Shown here one piece after another: positions 15,113 to 23,001 of a stretch of 26,087 nt of DNA. Below the pieces are notes generated by a model that saw nothing but the letters and a program-made list of their open reading frames with translations, was not told the DNA's origin and did no database searches. Source of the DNA: Hyphomicrobiales bacterium (GTDB lineage Bacteria; Pseudomonadota; Alphaproteobacteria; Rhizobiales; Xanthobacteraceae); contig JAPLPC010000421.1 in NCBI GenBank assembly GCA_026400425.1, positions 1 to 26,087 on the forward strand, read 5' to 3'. Position numbers and translations under genes: made by a program. Numbering within the stretch: position 1 is the first letter of the stretch; the number at the start of each line of letters is the position of its first letter.

Positions 15113-16201
15113 TCAGCCACCCAGCATGCGGCTGACGATGCGCGCTGCGTAGTCCACCATGGGGATCACCCGCGCATAATTGAGCCGCGTCGGCCCGATC
15201 ACCCCGAGCACGCCCACGATATGGCCGGCACCGTCGCTATAGGGGGCGATGATGGTCGAGGAGCCCGACAGCGAGAACAGCTTGTTCTCGGAGCCGATGA
15301 AGATGCGGACGCCCTCGGCGCTTTCGGCGCGGCCGAGCAGATCGACCACCTCGCGCTTGGTTTCTAGATCATCGAACAGCAGCCGAACGCGTTCGAGATC
15401 CTCCAGCGCGTGCAGGTCTTCCAGCAGATTGGCCTGGCCGCGCACGATCAGCTGGCGATCGTCGGCATTGCCGCCGGACCAGCTGGCCAGGCCCGCCGTG
15501 ATCACCTTTTGCGTCAATTGATCGAGTTCAGCCTGATTCTGCTGGAGCGTGGTTTCGAGTTCGAGCCGCGCTTCGGCCAGGGTGCGGCCACGGATCCGCG
15601 CATTGAGGAAATTCGAAGCCTCGGTGAGTGCCGAGGATGGCACGCCGGCCTGCAGCGTCAGCACGCGGTTTTCCACCTGGCCATCTTCCGACACCAGCAC
15701 CACCAGCGCCTTTTCGGGCTCCAGGCGGACGAATTCGATGTGTTTGAGCCGCGCATTCGACTTGGCCGTCAACACCACCGCAGCCGCGCGGCTGAGACCG
15801 GACAGATGCGTCAGCGCCTCGCCGATGGCGGCTTCGACGGATTGCGAACGGCCCACGGAGGAGAGCTGCTGCTGGATCGACTGCCGCTCGGGTTCGGTGA
15901 GATCGCCGACCTGCATCAACGCATCGACGAAGAAGCGCAAGCCGAGTTCGGTCGGCAGCCGTCCAGCCGATGTATGCGGCGCATAGATCAGGCCGAGCTG
16001 CTCCAGATCCGACATCACATTGCGCACCGAGGCCGGCGACAGCGGCACGGTGATCAGGCGCGAAATATTGCGCGACCCCACCGGTTCGCCGGTCGCCAGA
16101 TAGCTCTCGACGATCTGGCGGAAAATCTCGCGTGACCGTTCGTTGAGCTGGGCCAGCCCGGCGCGCGGCGAGATCAGGCCGATTGGATCGTGATGCACCA
16201 C
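15113..16201 (-). CDS. hrcA: Heat-inducible transcription repressor HrcA
   Basis: HrcA represses class I heat-shock operons (groESL and others) by binding CIRCE elements. The 362-residue protein has the N-terminal winged helix (LNERSREIFRQIVESYLATG, VGSRNISRL, SVRNVMSDLEQLGL, HTSAGRLPTELGLRFFVD), then the GAF-like and dimerisation parts, ending with the typical VGVLGVIGPTRLNYARVIP. The start GTG 16201 follows AAGGAG at seven bases; a second GTG at 16198 is possible. It precedes grpE and is divergent from rph, the usual order in this group. I see no CIRCE element in the 165-base gap to rph. Confidence 0.97.
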   Translation of the reverse strand: MVHHDPIGLISPRAGLAQLNERSREIFRQIVESYLATGEPVGSRNISRLITVPLSPASVRNVMSDLEQLGLIYAPHTSAGRLPTELGLRFFVDALMQVGDLTEPERQSIQQQLSSVGRSQSVEAAIGEALTHLSGLSRAAAVVLTAKSNARLKHIEFVRLEPEKALVVLVSEDGQVENRVLTLQAGVPSSALTEASNFLNARIRGRTLAEARLELETTLQQNQAELDQLTQKVITAGLASWSGGNADDRQLIVRGQANLLEDLHALEDLERVRLLFDDLETKREVVDLLGRAESAEGVRIFIGSENKLFSLSGSSTIIAPYSDGAGHIVGVLGVIGPTRLNYARVIPMVDYAARIVSRMLGG

Positions 16202-16366
16202 TTCAGCACTCCTTCGACCCTAATCTGTCGTTGCGCCCCTCCGGATACAAGCACCTTCACGGCTACGGAAGCTCCTCATTGGTCTGCCGGCCTTGCCGCT
16301 GCCGTCCGCGCCCCCTAAAAGCACCGCCAACACTCGATTTTCGGAACAATTGGAAGGATTTTTCTC

Positions 16367-17092
16367 ATGCGGCCAAGCCGTCGTGCGCCCGATGAACTGC
16401 GCGCTGTCTCGCTGGAACGCGGCGTCGTCAAATATGCCGAGGGATCCTGCATGGTGAAATTCGGTGACACCCATGTGCTGGTGACCGCCACGCTGGAAGA
16501 GCGCCTGCCGCCATGGCTCAAGGGCCAGGGTCGCGGTTGGGTCACCGCCGAATACGGCATGCTGCCGCGCGCCACGCTGGAACGCACCCGCCGCGAGGGC
16601 GCCGCCGGCAAACAAGGCGGCCGCACCGTCGAGATCCAGCGCCTGATCGGCCGCTCGCTGCGCGCCGCGGTGAACCTGGAATCACTCGGCGAGCGTCAGA
16701 TCACTATCGATTGCGACGTGATCCAGGCCGATGGCGGCACCCGCACGGCGTCGATCACCGGCGCCTGGGTCGCCTTGGCCGACTGCATTGCCTGGATGAA
16801 GAGCCGCAACATGTTCAAGAAGGACACGGCGGACAAGGTGCTGCGCACCAATATCGCGGCGATCTCCTGCGGCATCTATCAGGGCATCCCGGTGCTCGAT
16901 CTCGATTATGCCGAAGATTCCGAAGCCGATACGGATGCGAATTTCGTCATGACCGGCGACGGCCGAATCATCGAGATCCAGGGAACCGCTGAAAAGGAGC
17001 CGTTCACTCAGGACGAGCTGATGAAGCTGATGGCGCTGGCGCAGAACGGCGTCGGCAAACTGGTGGAACTGCAGAAGATGGCGGTTGCTTGA
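16367..17092 (+). CDS. rph: Ribonuclease PH
   Basis: RNase PH is a phosphate-dependent 3' exoribonuclease that trims tRNA precursors and forms a hexameric ring in the cytoplasm. The 241-residue product (E. coli form 238) begins MRPSRRAPDELR, then shows GDTHVLVTATLEERLPPWLK, the RNA-binding arginines in RTVEIQRLIGRSLRAAV, and the phosphate-site motif GGTRTASITGAWVAL. ATG 16367 is preceded by GGAAGGA at eight bases. It is divergent from hrcA. A palindromic repeat follows before rdgB. Confidence 0.97.
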   Translation: MRPSRRAPDELRAVSLERGVVKYAEGSCMVKFGDTHVLVTATLEERLPPWLKGQGRGWVTAEYGMLPRATLERTRREGAAGKQGGRTVEIQRLIGRSLRAAVNLESLGERQITIDCDVIQADGGTRTASITGAWVALADCIAWMKSRNMFKKDTADKVLRTNIAAISCGIYQGIPVLDLDYAEDSEADTDANFVMTGDGRIIEIQGTAEKEPFTQDELMKLMALAQNGVGKLVELQKMAVA

Positions 17093-17098
17093 AGCACG

Positions 17099-17185
17099 CC
17101 GTCATGCCCGGCGAATGCCGGGTATCCACGCCTTTCTGACCGCGACAGCGAACGTGGATGGCCGGGACAAGCCCGGCCATGACGG
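17099..17185. repeat. Highly symmetric palindromic intergenic repeat
   Basis: Nested pairs are CCGTCATG (17099) with CATGACGG (17178), hairpin CCCGGC/GCCGGG (17107-17122), hairpin GGCCGGG/CCCGGCC (17160-17178), and ATCCACG (17124) with CGTGGAT (17153). Read on the minus strand it encodes the phrase MAGLVPAIHV, often seen in spurious ORFs of Rhizobiales, which marks it as a widespread repeat there. Its right end touches the ribosome binding site of rdgB. Confidence 0.88.
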
Positions 17186-17198
17186 AGTATATTTGGTC

Positions 17199-17840
17199 AT
17201 GACCCAACATCGCCGAATCACCGGCAAGCTCGTGATCGCCACGCATAATCCCGGCAAGCTCGCCGAGATGCGCGATCTGCTGGCGCCCTATGGCACCGCG
17301 GCGGTGTCGGCGGGTGAACTCGGCCTCGCCGAGCCCGACGAGACCGGCGACACGTTCAAGGCCAATGCCGCCATCAAGGCGATCGCCGCGGCCAATGTCG
17401 CGCAGCTGCCCGCTTTCGCCGACGACTCCGGCCTCGTCGTCGATGCCCTCGACGGCGCGCCGGGTATCTATTCGGCGCGCTGGGCCGGCGACAGCAAGGA
17501 TTTCACCGGCGCCATGACGCGCATCGAGCGTCTGCTGCAGGAGCGCGGCGCGACGACACCCGACAAGCGCACCGCGCATTTCGTCTCGGCGTTGTGCGTC
17601 GCCTGGCCCGATGGTCATCTCGAAGAAGTGGAATCGCACGCCCACGGCACGCTGGTGTGGCCGCCACGCGGCACCGCCGGCTTCGGCTATGATCCGACGT
17701 TTCTGCCCGATGGCCATACCCGCACCTATGGCGAGATGACGGCCGTCGAGAAGCACGGCCTGCCGCCGCTCGGCCAGGGCCTGTCGCATCGTGCAAAGGC
17801 CTTCGTGAAACTCGCGGAGATCTGCCTTGATCCGCAATGA
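17199..17840 (+). CDS. rdgB: Non-canonical purine NTP pyrophosphatase (RdgB/HAM1)
   Basis: RdgB hydrolyses dITP, XTP and similar deaminated nucleotides to monophosphates, keeping them out of DNA. The 213-residue protein has the family motifs VIATHNPGKLAEM (nucleotide site, residues 12-24), FADDSGLVVDALDGAPGIYS (metal and base site), FGYDPTFLP and the C-terminal LSHRAKAF. ATG 17199 is preceded by GGAG at 17184-17187, a rather long 11-base spacing that partly uses the last base of the upstream repeat. The frame is also open through the repeat, but conservation starts only near ITGKLVIATHN. Its end overlaps hemW by 14 bases. Confidence 0.96.
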   Translation: MTQHRRITGKLVIATHNPGKLAEMRDLLAPYGTAAVSAGELGLAEPDETGDTFKANAAIKAIAAANVAQLPAFADDSGLVVDALDGAPGIYSARWAGDSKDFTGAMTRIERLLQERGATTPDKRTAHFVSALCVAWPDGHLEEVESHAHGTLVWPPRGTAGFGYDPTFLPDGHTRTYGEMTAVEKHGLPPLGQGLSHRAKAFVKLAEICLDPQ

Positions 17841-18987
17841 CAGCCAGCAGGACGCGTTCGGCGTTTACGTGCATTGGCCGTTTTGCCTGTCGAAGTGTCC
17901 GTATTGCGACTTCAACAGCCATGTTCGCCATCGAGCCATCGATGAAGAGCGTTTCGCCCGCGCCTTTGCGCGCGAGATCGAAACCACCGCGGCGCGCATT
18001 CCCGACCGTACGGTGACGTCGATCTTTCTCGGCGGCGGCACGCCGTCGCTGATGCAGCCGCAGACCGTCGGTTCGATCCTCGATTCCATCGCGAAATACT
18101 GGAATGTCGATTCCGCCGTCGAGGTCTCGATGGAAGCCAACCCGACATCCGTCGATGCAACACGCTTTCACGGCTATCGCGCCGCCGGCGTCAATCGGGT
18201 GTCGCTCGGCGTACAGGCACTCGACGATGCGTCGCTGAAGTCGCTGGGACGTCTGCACAGCGCGCGCGAAGCGCTCGATGCCGTCGCCATCGCACGCAGT
18301 GCTTTCGATCGCTATTCGTTCGATCTGATTTATGCCCGGCCGGACCAGACGCCGGAGATGTGGACCAGCGAGCTCAAGCTCGCGATCTCCGAGGCTGCCG
18401 AACATCTGTCGCTGTATCAGCTCACCATCGAGGAAGGCACGCCGTTCTTCGGATTGCATGCCGCCGGCAAGTTGAAGACTCCGGCAGAAGGCCTCGCGCG
18501 CGTGCTCTACGACGTGACGCAGGAAGTCTGCGCACAACATGGGCTGCCAACCTACGAGATTTCCAACCACGCGCGGCCCGGCGCCGAGTGCAAACACAAT
18601 CTGGTCTATTGGCGCGGCCAGCAATATGCCGGCATCGGCCCGGGCGCGCATGGCCGCATCGATATCGACGGCATCCGCCACGCCACCTCGACCGAGAAGC
18701 GCCCGGAGACGTGGTTGATGCGCGTCGAAGCCAACGGACATGGCGTCACGCTGGATGAAAGCCTCAACAGCGAAGAACGCGCCGACGAATATCTGCTGAT
18801 GGGGCTACGGCTCGTCGAAGGCATCGATCCGGCGCGCTATGATGCACTGTCCGGTCGCCCGTTCGATCCCAAGCGTGTCGAGAATCTCTGCGACGAAGGC
18901 GCCATCGTTATCGAGAACGGCCGCCTGCGCGTGACGCAAGAAGGATTCCCGGTGCTGGATGCAGTGGTCGCGGATCTGGCCGCGTAG
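17827..18987 (+). CDS. hemW: Radical SAM heme chaperone HemW (coproporphyrinogen III oxidase-like)
   Basis: HemW proteins bind heme and pass it to target proteins; they are often mislabelled as the anaerobic oxidase HemN. The 386-residue product shows the radical SAM cluster Cys20-X3-Cys24-X2-Cys27 in CLSKCPYCDF, preceded by YVHWPF. GGGTPSLM and EANPTSVD follow, and the HemN C-terminal domain contains KHNLVYWRGQQYAGIGPGAHG. It uses CX3CX2C without the extra N-terminal residues of true HemN. The start is TTG 17827, inside rdgB (14-base overlap), with GGAG seven bases upstream. No in-frame ATG fits. Translational coupling with rdgB is likely. Confidence 0.93.
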   Translation: MIRNDSQQDAFGVYVHWPFCLSKCPYCDFNSHVRHRAIDEERFARAFAREIETTAARIPDRTVTSIFLGGGTPSLMQPQTVGSILDSIAKYWNVDSAVEVSMEANPTSVDATRFHGYRAAGVNRVSLGVQALDDASLKSLGRLHSAREALDAVAIARSAFDRYSFDLIYARPDQTPEMWTSELKLAISEAAEHLSLYQLTIEEGTPFFGLHAAGKLKTPAEGLARVLYDVTQEVCAQHGLPTYEISNHARPGAECKHNLVYWRGQQYAGIGPGAHGRIDIDGIRHATSTEKRPETWLMRVEANGHGVTLDESLNSEERADEYLLMGLRLVEGIDPARYDALSGRPFDPKRVENLCDEGAIVIENGRLRVTQEGFPVLDAVVADLAA

Positions 18988-19000
18988 GTTTCAGTCCGTC

Positions 19001-19106
19001 CCTCGTCCTGAGGAGCCGAGCAGCGCCGTCTCGAAGGATAGCCGCAAGCTCGGAGCCTGCTCAGTTCAGGGTTCGAGACGGCGCGACGCACCGCCTCACC
19101 ATGAGG
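19001..19106. repeat. Palindromic intergenic repeat with long perfect inner stem
   Basis: CGCCGTCTCGAA (19024-19035) is mirrored perfectly by TTCGAGACGGCG (19072-19083). The outer arms CCTCGTCCTGAGG (19001-19013) and CCTCACCATGAGG (19094-19106) are inverted copies at 10 of 13 positions. The right arm is identical to a 13-mer in the repeat at 10.18 kb. It lies between the convergent hemW and LppC-type genes. I recall this element as frequent in Bradyrhizobium and Rhodopseudomonas. Confidence 0.85.
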
Positions 19107-19120
19107 CTCGGCGCGTAAGG

Positions 19121-20338
19121 CTACGTCCCAAAACTCTTCGGCGAGCCGGCCACCGGTTGACCGCCGCCTGATGCCACCTTCATCACCGCCAGACCGCGAT
19201 CGTTGCCTCCGTCCTGACGGAAGCGGAACAGGCCGTCGATGCCGGCACACCCGGCTTGATTGGTCAGGATCTCCGGCGAAAAGCGCTGGCCGCCCTGGGT
19301 CCGCGCGAGTGCTGCGACCAGCGCCACCGCATCATAGGCCAGCGTCGCCGTACGGACGGGATCATTGCCATATTTGGCCCGATAACGGCCTGAAAAGGCG
19401 CGAAACCCCGCGGGATCCGGCGCGGCGTAAAGCCCGCCCTGCATCGTCGCGCTGCCGAATACGCGCGGATTGTCCCACAACCCGGTGCCCAGCAGCTGAA
19501 TATTGCGCAGATTGGCGCCCGCCGCCGTCAACGCATCCGCCGTTGCCACCACGGCTTCGCCGTCATCGGCGAGCAGCAATGCATCGGCGCCGGTGAGCTG
19601 CGCCGCGATGTTCTTCGCCGCAGTCGCACGATCGGCCCCGTAGCGCTCGAACGCGACGACGCGGCCGCCCTTGCGCGCCACCGCCTGCTTGAACGCGACC
19701 TCGACGACATTGCCATAGGCATTTTGCGGCAACAGCGCCGCAAACGAGCGCTTGCCGGTGCCATAGGCGTAATCGACGATGCGGTTGACGTCGGATTCCG
19801 GCAGGAAGCTGAGCAGATAGACGCCGCGCCCAGCCACGCTCGAATCGGTGGAGAAGGCGATCACCGGAATGTTGCGCGCCCGCGTGAGCTGCGCCACCGC
19901 CGGCACCGAGACCGCGAACAGCGGCCCGAGAATGATCTCCGCGCCTTCGGTGAGTGCCTGTTGCGCCGCCTGCTGGGCGCCCGCGGCGCTGCCGGCATCG
20001 TCTTTCACCAGCAACTGAACGTTCGCATTCTGAAATTCGGAGAATGCCATTTCGGCGGCGTTCTTCATCGACTGCGCGGCCAGCCCAGCATTGCCTGAGG
20101 CAGACTGCGGCAGGATAAGGCCGACCTTGACACCGCCGGTGCCGATCGCCTGCGGCTGCTGCGCTGGACCCGCCGGTGCGGCGGGCGCCGGCTCGCCGGG
20201 ATTGGTGCTGTAATTGTTGGTGAGCGTCTGCTGAAATCCAGAACAGGCCGATAGCAAGGGCGCCCCGAGCAGAAGGCCCAGAGCCGATCGCCGGGTGGTG
20301 CCCGGACGTGGTGAAAGTGGATCGAAGCGATCGGCCAT
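19121..20338 (-). CDS. LppC/LpoA-like lipoprotein with periplasmic-binding fold (penicillin-binding protein activator family)
   Basis: The 405-residue protein starts at ATG 20338 (after GAAGGGAAGAG) and has TRRSALGLLLGAPLLSAC, a lipoprotein signal with lipobox LSAC and lipidated Cys32. A Pro/Ala-rich spacer follows. From about residue 70 (VKVGLILPQSASGNAGLA) a type 1 periplasmic-binding domain extends to the end, with EIILGPLFAVSVPAVA and NIPVIAFSTD. In E. coli the equivalent gene next to rsmI and yraN is lpoA, which activates PBP1A. The alphaproteobacterial form lacks the TPR-like N-terminal domain of LpoA, so the role in peptidoglycan synthesis is only inferred from context. It is divergent from rsmI. 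Confidence 0.87.
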   Translation of the reverse strand: MADRFDPLSPRPGTTRRSALGLLLGAPLLSACSGFQQTLTNNYSTNPGEPAPAAPAGPAQQPQAIGTGGVKVGLILPQSASGNAGLAAQSMKNAAEMAFSEFQNANVQLLVKDDAGSAAGAQQAAQQALTEGAEIILGPLFAVSVPAVAQLTRARNIPVIAFSTDSSVAGRGVYLLSFLPESDVNRIVDYAYGTGKRSFAALLPQNAYGNVVEVAFKQAVARKGGRVVAFERYGADRATAAKNIAAQLTGADALLLADDGEAVVATADALTAAGANLRNIQLLGTGLWDNPRVFGSATMQGGLYAAPDPAGFRAFSGRYRAKYGNDPVRTATLAYDAVALVAALARTQGGQRFSPEILTNQAGCAGIDGLFRFRQDGGNDRGLAVMKVASGGGQPVAGSPKSFGT

Positions 20339-20541
20339 CTCTTCCCTTCTTTTCGGCCGGCAAGCCGGCGCTGCCCGGCAATATAGCCCGAGGCAGGATT
20401 TCAAACACCATGTTCGGAATTAGTTAACCCAAACAAAAGGTTTATGTTCGGCGAACCCGCCGGATGTCGCTTGCGGTATCCGGCAACGGCGGCCGAAAAA
20501 CGGCTGTCCCCATTGCGCTCATTTCCCTCTAGATTGCCCCC

Positions 20542-21468
20542 ATGCGTGCCAACCCCGATCCCAGCGAATCCACCGTCCCGAATCGCACCTTCATGGTGTC
20601 CGGCCATCTGCTGACCGCGCCGAAGGCCGCGCCGGGCCTGCATCTGGTCGCGACGCCGATCGGCAATCTCGGCGATATCACGTTGCGCGCCCTGGAAGTG
20701 CTCGCAGGGGTGGACGTGGTGGCCTGCGAGGACACGCGGATCTCGCGCCGCCTGATGGAACGCTATGGCTTGGCCGCCGATCTCAAGCAGTATCACGAGC
20801 ACAATGCCGAGGCGGCGCGGCCGAAGATTCTGGCCAGGCTCGCGGCCGGCGGATCGATCGCGCTGGTGTCCGACGCAGGCACGCCGCTGATCTCCGATCC
20901 CGGCTTCAAACTGGTGCGCGAGGTCACCGCTGCCGGCTTCGACGTGTTTGCACTGCCCGGGCCCTCCTCGGTGCTGACCGCGCTCGCCGTGGCAGCGTTG
21001 CCGACGGACCGTTTTTTCTTCGAGGGTTTCCTGCCCTCGCGACAGATGGCACGCCGCAGCCGTCTCGAGGAATTGTCGCGCATCGACGCGACCATCGTGA
21101 TGTTCGAATCCGGCAATCGCGTGCAGGAGATGCTCGGCGACCTCGCGGACATCATGGGCCAGCGTGACGCAGCGATCTGCCGCGAATTGACCAAGCTGCA
21201 CGAGGAGGTCAAGCGCGGCTCCGTCGCCGACCTCGCGAAAGCCGCCGACACGCTGGAGACGCGCGGCGAGTTCGTCGTCGTGCTGGGGCCGCCCGCCGTC
21301 GATGCACAGGCGATGACCGACGACGATCTCGACGCTTTGCTGCGCACAACGCTGCAGCATGACAGCGTCAAAGATGCGGTGGCGCATGCGGTCGAATTGT
21401 CAGGCCGCCCTCGCCGCGCCGTCTACGCCCGCGCACTCGAACTCGCCAGGGAGACCAGCGATGGTTAA
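20542..21468 (+). CDS. rsmI: 16S rRNA (cytidine-1402-2'-O)-methyltransferase
   Basis: RsmI methylates the ribose of C1402 in the decoding centre of 16S rRNA, using SAM. The 308-residue protein has the tetrapyrrole-methylase fold with the characteristic LVATPIGNLGDITLRALEVL, CEDTRISRRLM, SIALVSDAGTPLISDPG and ALPGPSSVLTAL. A FFFEGFLP segment and a C-terminal tail complete it. ATG 20542 begins a somewhat longer N-terminus (about 30 residues before the domain) than in E. coli; ATG 20593 is possible. The stop overlaps yraN by eight bases. It is divergent from the LppC-type gene, the same arrangement as rsmI/lpoA/yraN in E. coli. Confidence 0.96.
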   Translation: MRANPDPSESTVPNRTFMVSGHLLTAPKAAPGLHLVATPIGNLGDITLRALEVLAGVDVVACEDTRISRRLMERYGLAADLKQYHEHNAEAARPKILARLAAGGSIALVSDAGTPLISDPGFKLVREVTAAGFDVFALPGPSSVLTALAVAALPTDRFFFEGFLPSRQMARRSRLEELSRIDATIVMFESGNRVQEMLGDLADIMGQRDAAICRELTKLHEEVKRGSVADLAKAADTLETRGEFVVVLGPPAVDAQAMTDDDLDALLRTTLQHDSVKDAVAHAVELSGRPRRAVYARALELARETSDG

Positions 21469-21871
21469 GCCGCGTGAAGTGTCAGCGCCCGGTCGCAGTC
21501 GCGCGCCCTCGCCGCAGCGCGTGGCCGCCTTTGCCACCGGATTGTCCGCTGAGAGCCGCGCCAGCGCGATGCTGCTCGCCAAGGGCTACCGCATCCTGGC
21601 ACGACGTTTCCGCACGCCGCATGGCGAGATCGACATCGTCGCGCGCAAGCGCAACCTGATCGCCTTCGTCGAGGTCAAGGCGCGCGAGACGCTCGACGAC
21701 GCCGCCTATGCCGTCACCCCGCAACAGCAGGCGCGCATCAGCAATGCCGCCCAGGGCTGGCTGATGACGCATCCCGAACACGCAGATTTCGACATGCGAT
21801 TCGACGTCGTCCTGATTGCGCCGAAACATCTGCCGCGCCATCTGTTGGCAGCATTCGACGCCGCCAGCTGA
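21461..21871 (+). CDS. YraN family (UPF0102) endonuclease-like protein
   Basis: The 136-residue protein has the restriction-endonuclease-like signature GEIDIVARKRNLIAFVEVKAR, in which Asp and E-V-K form a PD-(D/E)XK type site. The preceding AMLLAKGYRILARRFRT is also typical. The cellular function of the family is not settled; a role in DNA or RNA processing is assumed. ATG 21461 lies inside the end of rsmI (overlap 21461-21468), so the two are probably translated together. A longer reading from 21359 falls within rsmI and is not supported. gshB follows after 28 bases. Confidence 0.93.
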   Translation: MVKPREVSAPGRSRAPSPQRVAAFATGLSAESRASAMLLAKGYRILARRFRTPHGEIDIVARKRNLIAFVEVKARETLDDAAYAVTPQQQARISNAAQGWLMTHPEHADFDMRFDVVLIAPKHLPRHLLAAFDAAS

Positions 21872-21899
21872 TCCCCTCCACCCGATTCCGGAACGCCCC

Positions 21900-22844
21900 A
21901 TGCCCCTGAACATCGCCGTCCAGATGGACCATATCGCCCGCATCAATCACAAGGGCGACTCCACTTTTGCGATGCTGCTGGAGGCCCAGAAACGCGGTCA
22001 CCGCATCTCCTATTACACGCCGGACAAGCTGTCGCTGCGCGGCAACGACGTGGTGGCGTCGGTGCAAAGCCTCGAAGTCCGCGATGTGGAGGGTGATTAC
22101 TTCACGCTGGGCGAGCCCGAGCGCATCAATATGGCGAGCTTCGACGTCGTGCTGTTGCGGCAGGATCCGCCGTTCGATCTCGCTTACATTACGTCGACGC
22201 ATCTGCTCGAACTGATCCACCCCAAAACGCTCGTGGTCAACGATCCCGCCTCGGTGCGCAACGCGCCCGAGAAAATTTTCGTGATGGGCTTCACGGACCT
22301 GATGCCACCAACATTGATTTCGCGCGATAAGGACGAGATCAATGCCTTCCGCGCCGAACATGGCGCGGTGGTGATGAAGCCGCTGCATGGCCATGGCGGC
22401 GCGGCCGTGTTCCGCGTGCTGCCGCAGGACATGAATTTCGGCTCGCTCTATGATTTGTTCGCAGTGACCTTCAAGGAGCAGTGGGTGATCCAGCGCTTCC
22501 TTCCCGAAGTGAAGCACGGCGACAAGCGCATCATCCTGATCGACGGCGAATTCGCCGGTGCCGTCAATCGCGTTCCCGCCGATGACGATCTGCGCTCCAA
22601 CATGGTGCGCGGCGGCGCTGCGAAAGCTACCGAACTGTCGCCGCGCGAACGTGAGATCTGCCAGCGCGTCGGTCCTGCACTGCGTGAACGCGGCCTGTTG
22701 TTCGTCGGCATTGATGTGATCGACGGCAATCTCACCGAGATCAACGTGACGTCGCCCACGGGCATCCGCGCGATTGCCAAACTCGGTGGCCCCGATGTCG
22801 CGGCGCGGATCTGGGACGTCATCGAAGCGAAGCGGAAATCGTAG
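21900..22844 (+). CDS. gshB: Glutathione synthetase
   Basis: GshB joins gamma-glutamylcysteine and glycine using ATP, the second step of glutathione synthesis. The 314-residue product (E. coli 315) begins MPLNIAVQMDHIARIN. It has the ATP-grasp elements VVMKPLHGHGGAAVFRV, KRIILIDGEFAGAVNRVP and the C-terminal metal-binding EINVTSPTGIRAI. ATG 21900 gives the conserved N-terminus; the longer frame from 21816 lies inside yraN. It follows yraN closely and probably belongs to the rsmI operon. Confidence 0.97.
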   Translation: MPLNIAVQMDHIARINHKGDSTFAMLLEAQKRGHRISYYTPDKLSLRGNDVVASVQSLEVRDVEGDYFTLGEPERINMASFDVVLLRQDPPFDLAYITSTHLLELIHPKTLVVNDPASVRNAPEKIFVMGFTDLMPPTLISRDKDEINAFRAEHGAVVMKPLHGHGGAAVFRVLPQDMNFGSLYDLFAVTFKEQWVIQRFLPEVKHGDKRIILIDGEFAGAVNRVPADDDLRSNMVRGGAAKATELSPREREICQRVGPALRERGLLFVGIDVIDGNLTEINVTSPTGIRAIAKLGGPDVAARIWDVIEAKRKS

Positions 22845-23001
22845 GACGCAATTGCGGCTTCGGCCGAGCGCAGCTGCGAAATAATCGCTCCACGCTTTTG
22901 CTTGCCAGTTCGCGCAGGCGGGCGCAGCATGTTGCGGCATGCCCGGCCAATCGGGCAGCCCGCTTCACGCGGCTAACAAAAGCAAAGTGTTGGAGGAACG
23001 C

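Noticed and set aside
16202..16366. Possible heat-shock promoter or CIRCE element between hrcA and rph
   Set aside because: I found no inverted repeat with the CIRCE halves and no convincing sigma-32 or sigma-70 hexamer pair. Only the two ribosome binding sites are clear.
17099..17185. Repeat as a CRISPR unit or as coding sequence
   Set aside because: There is a single copy with nested inverted symmetry and no regularly spaced direct repeats. The MAGLVPAIHV-like translation is a known by-product of this kind of repeat.
20405..20541. GTTCGGCGAAC palindrome in the LppC-rsmI gap as a LexA (SOS) box
   Set aside because: The alphaproteobacterial LexA site is GTTC or GAAC as direct repeats seven bases apart; here the halves are inverted and too close.
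21738..22940. 400-residue minus-strand frame opposite gshB
   Set aside because: Antisense to a full-length, well-conserved glutathione synthetase, with no start signal and no motifs.
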